From assembly GCA_934622035.1 (NCBI GenBank), contig CAKTVG010000010.1:1-64000 (forward strand): a DNA stretch of 64,000 nucleotides, written 5' to 3'. The notes under the pieces were generated by a model. It was not told the origin of the DNA. It did no database searches and was given only the letters and a program-made list of their open reading frames with translations. The stretch comes from an uncultured Oscillospiraceae bacterium (GTDB taxonomy: Bacteria; Bacillota; Clostridia; Oscillospirales; Oscillospiraceae). Shown in pieces: positions 58,910 through 64,000 of the stretch (its first letter is position 1; every line of letters starts with the position of its first letter). The position numbers and the translations under genes are program-made.

Positions 58910-60133
58910 TCAGAACGCCCAGTTTCCCTTGCGGAAAATCGGGACGGTCTTGCCGTCGCGGGTGTGCGCGTCGATGTCCAGATCCTCGGAGCCGATCATG
59001 AAATCGACATGGATCATGGAATCATTGATGCCCATGGCGCGGCACTCGTCGAGCGTGTAGTTCTCGTAATTCTTGATGGTGTCCGCAAAGCCCATGCCCA
59101 ACGCCAGATGGCAGGCGGCGTTCTCATCGAACAGCGTTTCCATGAACAGCAGGCCCGTGTTCTGGATGGGAGAATCATAGGGCACCAGCGCGCATTCGCC
59201 CAGATAGGCTGCGCCCTCGTCCATGGAGATCATTTTTTTCAGCAGTTCTTCGTTCTTTTCCGCGTGCACCTCGACGGCCTTGCCGTTCTCAAAGCGGACG
59301 GAGAAATTCTCGATCAGCTGACCCTGATAGGACAGCGGCTTGGTCGAATAGACAATACCCTCGGCGACGCCGCGCTTCGGGGAGATGAAGACCTCCTCAG
59401 AGGGGATGTTCGGGTTGAAATAGTGGCCCAGCAGAGAGTTCTCGCCGCCGCCCTTGAATTCGGCTTCGGGAATCATGCCGACGCGGAAGTTCGTGCCGTT
59501 CGCGCTGTGATATTCCAACGTCTCGATGTTCAGAGAATTGAGGTAGGCGCAGCGGTTGGCCAGATCCTCGTTGTGCTCCTTCCACGCCTGCACGGGATCG
59601 TCCGTCACGCGGGAGGCCGTGAGGATGGCGTCCCACAGCTTCTCGATCGCCTGCCCCTTCGGCAGCTCCGGGAAGAGCTTCTTTGCCCACGCAGCGCCGG
59701 GCACAGCCGCGATGCACCACTGATACTTGTTTTCGATCTTGTCGCGGTAGGGGCGAATGACCTTATACTTCGCCTGCTGCGCCTTGGCGTACTTCTCCAT
59801 GTTGACGCCCTTCAGGCCGTCCGGATCCTCGGAAATCAGATAAATACGGCAGGGAATTTCGTCCACATAGTGCTGCCAGCGAGCCTCCTCCCAGTTTTCC
59901 AGCGTGGAAAGGTTCTTCTGGCTGCGCCAACGCAGATGCAGCTTCGTCAGCGGCTGGTAGTCCCAGTCGACCACGACGCGCTTTGCGCCCGCGCGATAGC
60001 ATTCCTCAACGACCATCTTCACGAATTCCGGCTGATCCAGCTCGGCAGCGATGAAGACCTCCTGCCCCTTCTGGACATTGATGCCGACGTTTGCAATCAG
60101 ATGCGCATACTTGCGCAGAACCGTTTTTTTCAT
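58910..60133 (-). CDS. M29-family aminopeptidase
   Basis: A 407-residue metallo-aminopeptidase of the M29 (AmpS/PepS) family, the usual length. Family marks are GINVQKGQEVFIAAEL near the N-terminus, EYHSANGTNFRVGM, GGGENSLLGHYFNPNIPSEEVF in mid-protein, and ALGMGFADTI and DFMIGSEDLDIDA at the C-terminus holding metal ligands. It releases N-terminal residues from peptides in the cytoplasm. ATG 60133 is 7 bases after AGGAGG; in-frame starts upstream lie across the promoter. It heads a six-gene leftward operon. Confidence 0.9.
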   Translation of the reverse strand: MKKTVLRKYAHLIANVGINVQKGQEVFIAAELDQPEFVKMVVEECYRAGAKRVVVDWDYQPLTKLHLRWRSQKNLSTLENWEEARWQHYVDEIPCRIYLISEDPDGLKGVNMEKYAKAQQAKYKVIRPYRDKIENKYQWCIAAVPGAAWAKKLFPELPKGQAIEKLWDAILTASRVTDDPVQAWKEHNEDLANRCAYLNSLNIETLEYHSANGTNFRVGMIPEAEFKGGGENSLLGHYFNPNIPSEEVFISPKRGVAEGIVYSTKPLSYQGQLIENFSVRFENGKAVEVHAEKNEELLKKMISMDEGAAYLGECALVPYDSPIQNTGLLFMETLFDENAACHLALGMGFADTIKNYENYTLDECRAMGINDSMIHVDFMIGSEDLDIDAHTRDGKTVPIFRKGNWAF

Positions 60134-60161
60134 TTTGTGCCTCCTGTTCGGTTTTTTCTTC

Positions 60162-60190
60162 ATTTTAGCAAACTTTCCATAAAAATTCAA
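60162..60190 (-). promoter_or_regulatory. Promoter of the aminopeptidase operon
   Basis: Minus-strand TTGAAT (60185-60190) and TAAAAT (60162-60167), 17-base spacer. Back to back with the plus-strand promoter starting at 60194. Confidence 0.65.
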
Positions 60191-60193
60191 CCA

Positions 60194-60222
60194 TTGCAAT
60201 CAGGAGAAAAAGCGGGTAAAAT
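60194..60222 (+). promoter_or_regulatory. Promoter of the homocysteine methyltransferase-like gene
   Basis: TTGCAA (60194-60199) and TAAAAT (60217-60222), 17-base spacer, 28 bases before ATG 60251. Confidence 0.65.
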
Positions 60223-60250
60223 AGGAGAAAACAAGTCAGGTGAGGAAGAA

Positions 60251-61117
60251 ATGACAAAAGAAGAATTTTTCGCGCTGAAACGGCCAATCCTTCTGGACGG
60301 TGCAACCGGCTCCAATCTGATGAAGCGCGGCATGCCGCGCGGCGTTTGCACGGAGCAGTGGGTGCTGGAGCATCCGGAAGCGCTTTTGGAATTGCAGCGC
60401 GCCTACGTCGCGGCAGGAACGCAGATTCTCTATGCGCCCAGCTTCTCGGCCAACCGCTATGCGCTGCGCCAGCACGGGTTGGAGGACAAGACCACCGAAA
60501 TGAACCGAGCGCTCGTCGCGCTCAGCCGCAAGGCCGCCGCCGGGAAGGCGCTGGTGGCAGGCGACCTGACCACGCCCGGCGTCCCCCTTGCGCCGGACGG
60601 CCCGCTGCACGCGGAGGAGCTATTCGATATCTATGCAGAGCAGATTCGTGCGCTGGCAGAGGCCGGGGCCGATTTGCTGGTTGCCGAAACGCTTCTGAGT
60701 GTAGAAGAAGCCGCCATCGCAGTCGATGCGGCGCAGAGCGTCTGCAAGCTTCCGATCATTTGCAGTCTAACGGTGCAGTCCGACGGCTCGGCCTATTTCG
60801 GCGGCAACTGTGTGGAAGCCGTCCAAACGCTTCAGGAGCTTGGCGCGGCAGCTGTCGGCATCAACTGCTCCTTCGGCCCGGAGCATATGGCAAGCCTTGT
60901 GAAAAACATGAAGGCCACCGCACAGGTGCCGCTGCTCGTCAAGCCGAACGCCGGCATGCCCGTGATTGCGGACGACGGCACAGCCGTCTATCCCATGGGT
61001 CCGGAGGAATTTGCCGCGCAGATGCAGCGGCTCATTGCGCTGGGCGCAGAGCTGGTCGGCGGCTGCTGCGGCACGACGCCGGAATTCATCGCCGCGCTGC
61101 ATCGGGCGCTGTATTAA
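60251..61117 (+). CDS. Homocysteine S-methyltransferase-domain protein
   Basis: A 288-residue protein made of one homocysteine methyltransferase TIM barrel. Zinc-binding cysteines are complete: Cys206 in GINCSFGP and Cys272-Cys273 in GGCCGTTPE. ILLDGATGSNLMKRG opens the domain. It corresponds to the first domain of cobalamin-dependent methionine synthase; the folate and cobalamin domains are absent, so it may pair with separate proteins, as in split anaerobic methionine synthases, or use another methyl donor. ATG 60251 follows TGAGGAAG. Monocistronic. Confidence 0.88.
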   Translation: MTKEEFFALKRPILLDGATGSNLMKRGMPRGVCTEQWVLEHPEALLELQRAYVAAGTQILYAPSFSANRYALRQHGLEDKTTEMNRALVALSRKAAAGKALVAGDLTTPGVPLAPDGPLHAEELFDIYAEQIRALAEAGADLLVAETLLSVEEAAIAVDAAQSVCKLPIICSLTVQSDGSAYFGGNCVEAVQTLQELGAAAVGINCSFGPEHMASLVKNMKATAQVPLLVKPNAGMPVIADDGTAVYPMGPEEFAAQMQRLIALGAELVGGCCGTTPEFIAALHRALY

Positions 61118-61148
61118 AAAACGTCCCGGAGAAATCCGGGACGTTTTG
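61116..61148. terminator. Bidirectional terminator
   Basis: A perfect 10-base stem (61121-61130 with 61135-61144, loop GAAA) flanked by A5 on the left and T4 on the right. It separates the convergent methyltransferase gene and malQ. Confidence 0.82.
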
Positions 61149-62621
61149 TTATCTTTCGTAAAGCTTTGTCATGCGGGCGATTCTGTCCGCCAGTTCGTCG
61201 GTCAAGAGGCTTGCGTCCACGCGCCAGCTCCAGTTGTTGGTGCTGAGCGTGCCGGGCTCGTTCATACGCGCCTGCGCGCCAAGCTCCAGATAGTCCTGCA
61301 TCTGCGCAATGAAGGTATCGGCGACGCTGGCCATGCCCGCGCGAAGGATGCCCCAGACGCACTCCGCGCGATCGTGTAGGCCGAGGTACTCCATCGCATA
61401 GTCGACGGTATGCTCCGGCGCTCCATCCAGCCACTGCACAAGCGTCTCGTTGTCATGCGTTCCGCTGTAGCAAATGCAATTGGGCAGATAGCGGTGCGGC
61501 AGATAGTTGCTCGGCTCCCGTGAATCAAAAGCAAACTCCAGCACCTTCATACCCGGATAGCCGGACGCCTTTTGCAGCTCAATAACCTCAGGCGTCAGGA
61601 AGCCGAGATCCTCCGCGATCAGGTTCAGATTTGGGAAATTACGGTGCAGTGCATTGATAAACTCGTGGCCGGGGCCCTTGCGCCACTGGCCTCGGCGAGC
61701 GTTGGTATCGCCGTAGGGCACCGCCCAATAGCTCTCCAGGCCGCGGAAATGGTCAATGCGGATGACGTCAAACAGCCGTCCGGCGGCAGCGATACGCTGC
61801 ATCCACCACCGGTAGCCATCCTCGCGCATGCGGTCCCAATTGTAGAGCGGATTGCCCCAGAGCTGGCCGTCCTCACTGAAATAATCTGGCGGAACGCCCG
61901 CAACACCGGTAGGCAGGCCGTCCTCGTTCAGCTGGAAAAGCTGAGGATTCGCCCAAACATCGCAGGAATCGTAAGGGACATAGATCGGCAGGTCGCCGAT
62001 GATGCGGATGCCGAGGCTGTGCACATAGTCGCGCAGGCGGTTCCACTGGCGGAAGAAAAGGAATTGCAGATAGATGAAGAAATTCATATCCTCCGCCAGA
62101 ACCGTCGCATAGGTTTCCGCTGCACCCGGACGGCGCAGGCGGATCTCCTCCGGCCAGTGCTCCCAGGACTGCATTCCGCGGCTGCGCTTTACGGCCATGT
62201 AGAGCGCATATTCCTCCACCCAGGGATTTGCCTCACGGAATTCGCGGATGGTGTCCTCTTCCTTGTCCCAACCACGCCGGAACGCCTTGCGCAGCAGATC
62301 AAAGCGCACGCTGTACTGGAAGCCATAATCCACGCGCTGTTCCGAGGGCGTCCAGTCGATGGCCGCAATCTCCTCCGGCAGCAGCAGGCCGTCCTCGGCG
62401 AGCAGATCCAGATCGATGAAATACGGATTGCCGGCGCAGGTGCTGAAGCTCTGATAGGGGCTGTCGCCATAGCTGGTCGGGCCGATGGGCAGGATCTGCC
62501 AATAGCGCTGCCCCGCGCGGTGCAGAAAATCAGCGAATTCATAGGCCGCCTTGCCCAGCGTTCCGATGCCGTAGGGCGAAGGCAGGGAGGAAATGTGCAT
62601 TAAAATTCCGGAACTTCTCAT
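61149..62621 (-). CDS. malQ: 4-alpha-glucanotransferase
   Basis: A 490-residue GH77 amylomaltase that transfers alpha-1,4-glucan segments between maltodextrins. Family motifs include ILMHISSLPSPYGIGTLG, YWQILPIGPTSYGDSPYQS, GDLPIYVPYDSCDVWANP, the nucleophile region DVIRIDHFRGLESYW, LIAEDLGFLTPEV and CYSGTHDNETLVQW. Length is standard for the type without the N-terminal extension. It lies 20 bases after the LacI regulator gene and a sugar permease, so malto-oligosaccharide uptake and breakdown is the likely theme. Confidence 0.95.
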   Translation of the reverse strand: MRSSGILMHISSLPSPYGIGTLGKAAYEFADFLHRAGQRYWQILPIGPTSYGDSPYQSFSTCAGNPYFIDLDLLAEDGLLLPEEIAAIDWTPSEQRVDYGFQYSVRFDLLRKAFRRGWDKEEDTIREFREANPWVEEYALYMAVKRSRGMQSWEHWPEEIRLRRPGAAETYATVLAEDMNFFIYLQFLFFRQWNRLRDYVHSLGIRIIGDLPIYVPYDSCDVWANPQLFQLNEDGLPTGVAGVPPDYFSEDGQLWGNPLYNWDRMREDGYRWWMQRIAAAGRLFDVIRIDHFRGLESYWAVPYGDTNARRGQWRKGPGHEFINALHRNFPNLNLIAEDLGFLTPEVIELQKASGYPGMKVLEFAFDSREPSNYLPHRYLPNCICYSGTHDNETLVQWLDGAPEHTVDYAMEYLGLHDRAECVWGILRAGMASVADTFIAQMQDYLELGAQARMNEPGTLSTNNWSWRVDASLLTDELADRIARMTKLYER

Positions 62622-62641
62622 AATTGTTACACTCTCTGTAA

Positions 62642-63658
62642 TTAAGGTTTCTCCTGTGCCGCCGGCAGCTGCGCGACACTCTCCCCTTCCCGCAGGGAGA
62701 AGGAGATGATCTCGTGGCGCGCCGGCGCATGTTTTTCAATATTCTCCAGCAGCAGCCGCACGCCGCGGTCTGCGATGCGCAGGACGGACTGCTGAACGGT
62801 CGTCAGCTTCGGCACGCAGTAGGCACACATCTCCAGTCCGTCGAAGCCGACGACGGAGACGTCCTCCGGCACACGGCGGCCGCTGTCGTGCAGCGCACGC
62901 AGCGCGCCAAGCGCCATGACATCCGACATGGCGAAAATCGCCGTGACCGGCTGCTCAAGCAGGCGCTTCGCCGCAGCATAGCCGTCAGCCAACGCATAGC
63001 GCGCGGTTGCGCAGCGCTCCTCCGGCAGGCTCAGGCCATGCCGGGCCATGGCGTTCTGGCAGCCCTGCCAACGCAGGCGGGACGGACCGGAACAGGTCCG
63101 GTCGCCGCTGATCACGCCGATATCACGGTGACCCTGCGCAATCAGATGCTCCATCACGCACTCTGCCGCGGCGACGTCGTCCGTTGAAACGGAGGAGAGG
63201 TTCTGCACATGCAGCTCAGAGACATCCGTCGTCAGAACCACGCCCGGCAAGGCGATCTGGCCATAGCTGCGCTCGTACATTCTCGCATCGCCGCCGAGGA
63301 ACAGCAGACCCTGCGGCTTTTTCTCGCGGCTGAGCTGGAGCGCCCGCAGCACGGGATCCGCATCCTCGTCCACGTAATCCACCGTCAGCGGATATTGCGT
63401 GGCGGAAAGGGTCTGGCCGATTCGCTCGATCATGCGGGAAAACAACTCGTTTGACGTACCGGTAACAACGGCAAGAATGCCGTCGCCGTACAGCTGCTTC
63501 AGATTTTTTGCATTGCTGTTGCGCTCAAAGCCGAAGCGCTCCACGGCTGCGAGCACCTCCCGCCGCGCACGCTCGCTGACATTCGGCTGATTGTTCAGCA
63601 CGCGGGAGATGGTACCGACGCCGTAGCCCGTCTCACGGGAAAGATCCTTGATCGTCAT
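62642..63658 (-). CDS. LacI-family regulator
   Basis: A 338-residue repressor. The N-terminal helix-turn-helix IKDLSRETGYGVGTISRVLNNQPNVSERAR is typical, followed by a hinge and a periplasmic-binding-type sugar domain with GVISGDRTCSGPSRLRWQGC and AIFAMSDVMALGALRAL. ATG 63658 lies two bases after the permease stop; open frame further upstream is inside the permease gene. It should control the sugar ABC transporter and malQ genes on either side, in response to a maltodextrin or related sugar. Confidence 0.92.
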   Translation of the reverse strand: MTIKDLSRETGYGVGTISRVLNNQPNVSERARREVLAAVERFGFERNSNAKNLKQLYGDGILAVVTGTSNELFSRMIERIGQTLSATQYPLTVDYVDEDADPVLRALQLSREKKPQGLLFLGGDARMYERSYGQIALPGVVLTTDVSELHVQNLSSVSTDDVAAAECVMEHLIAQGHRDIGVISGDRTCSGPSRLRWQGCQNAMARHGLSLPEERCATARYALADGYAAAKRLLEQPVTAIFAMSDVMALGALRALHDSGRRVPEDVSVVGFDGLEMCAYCVPKLTTVQQSVLRIADRGVRLLLENIEKHAPARHEIISFSLREGESVAQLPAAQEKP

Positions 63659-63660
63659 GA

Positions 63661-64000
63661 TCAGCCCTTCACCGCTCCGGCGGCAACGCCCTTGATGATA
63701 TACTTCTGGCAAACCAGGTAGACAATGATGATCGGCAGAATGCTCAGCATGATGACCGCCATCGTCGCACCGAGGTCAACGGTGCCATAGCTTCCCTTGA
63801 GATACTGCACATGGATGGGGATGGTACGGTACTCGGTGATATCCAGAACCAGGTACGGAAGCAGATAGTCGTTCCAGAGCCACATCAGCTCCAGAATGCC
63901 CACGGAAATCAGGCTCGGCTTGAGCATGGGCAGCACCACGCTGAAGAAGGTGCGCACCGGGCCGCAGCCGTCGATCGCGGCAGCCTCTTCGATTTCCAGA
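63661..64000 (-). CDS. Carbohydrate ABC transporter permease (partial)
   Basis: The C-terminal 112 residues of a MalG-type permease; the 5' part lies beyond the right edge. The EAA loop that contacts the ATPase is visible at the very edge (EEAAAIDGCGPVRTFF), followed by LPMLKPSLISVGILELMWLWNDYLLP and the C-terminus QKYIIKGVAAGAVKG. It imports an alpha-glucoside or another sugar across the membrane together with a second permease and a binding protein presumably encoded further right. Confidence 0.9.
   Translation of the reverse strand, partial: LEIEEAAAIDGCGPVRTFFSVVLPMLKPSLISVGILELMWLWNDYLLPYLVLDITEYRTIPIHVQYLKGSYGTVDLGATMAVIMLSILPIIIVYLVCQKYIIKGVAAGAVKG

Noticed and set aside
58964..60250. 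Upstream in-frame extension of the homocysteine methyltransferase gene
   Set aside because: The extension runs antisense to the aminopeptidase and across both divergent promoters. A ribosome site and the domain start fit ATG 60251.
1..64000. tRNA, rRNA, CRISPR, prophage, insertion sequence or origin
   Set aside because: I read the spacers for clover-leaf ends, regularly spaced repeats, transposase motifs and DnaA-box clusters and found none. This was by eye, so a diverged element could be missed.

Overview
The window looks like chromosome of a G+C-rich anaerobic member of the Clostridia, most likely an Oscillospirales-type gut bacterium. The support is indirect: AGGAGG ribosome sites, TTGACA/TATAAT promoters with 17-base spacers, the rpsO-pnp pair, an anaerobic NrdG activase, a YedE/YedF selenium-sulfur cluster, SipW/TasA surface proteins and BmrCD-type exporters. 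I saw no tRNA, rRNA, CRISPR array, transposase, phage gene or replication origin. Genes are tightly packed on both strands and many share ATGA or GTGA stop/start overlaps.

Layout. 1-3.0 kb: a tiny hydrophobic peptide gene with its own promoter and terminator, then a leftward femX-like / alanine racemase / membrane protein operon. 3.1-9.1 kb: dihydropyrimidinase, dCMP deaminase, dusB, and an ECF sigma / anti-sigma / M23 peptidase module whose peptidase start codon lies in a perfect hairpin. 9.1-13.1 kb: HD protein, amino-acid ABC importer, two small coiled-coil membrane proteins. 13.1-17.4 kb: rpsO-pnp with structured leaders, ogt, a second dCMP deaminase, a small export protein. 17.4-20.4 kb: DUF3343, TusA/YedF-like and YedE-like genes divergent from an EF2568-type cysteine desulfurase. 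20.6-24.5 kb: a heterodimeric ABC exporter preceded by a leader peptide and an intrinsic terminator. 24.6-27.6 kb: GH2 glycosidase and MFS transporter. 27.6-33.1 kb: a six-gene operon (PAP2, hydrolase, nrdG, dut, ygiQ, DUF3786). 33.1-38.5 kb: pyrG operon, a secreted hydrolase, a structured unassigned region, pckA.

38.5-44.3 kb is a lipid-type cluster: phosphopantetheinyl transferase and GT2-GtrA glycosyltransferase facing an acyl-AMP ligase fused to a carrier domain, two PlsC-like acyltransferases, a free ACP and an LRAT-like protein. It has no ketosynthase, so it looks like a system that activates and transfers existing acyl chains. I do not recognise it as a described pathway, and it is my first candidate for an undescribed system.

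44.4-52.4 kb is a surface-fibre operon: TetR regulator, SipW-type signal peptidase, four TasA/camelysin-like proteins, a 1073-residue repeat protein and a sortase-type anchored protein. It has an attenuator-like leader and no sortase in view. 52.5-54.8 kb: a tandem P-II-like protein with a DUF1538 membrane protein. 54.8-60.1 kb: a leftward operon with M29 aminopeptidase, GNAT, NifS-type desulfurase, membrane protein, rpiB and nucleotidyltransferase. 60.2-64 kb: a homocysteine methyltransferase domain protein, then malQ, a LacI regulator and a truncated sugar ABC permease, which suggest alpha-glucan use.

Start sites were chosen from ribosome sites, overlaps and promoter positions. Functional names come from motifs read by eye, not from searches.
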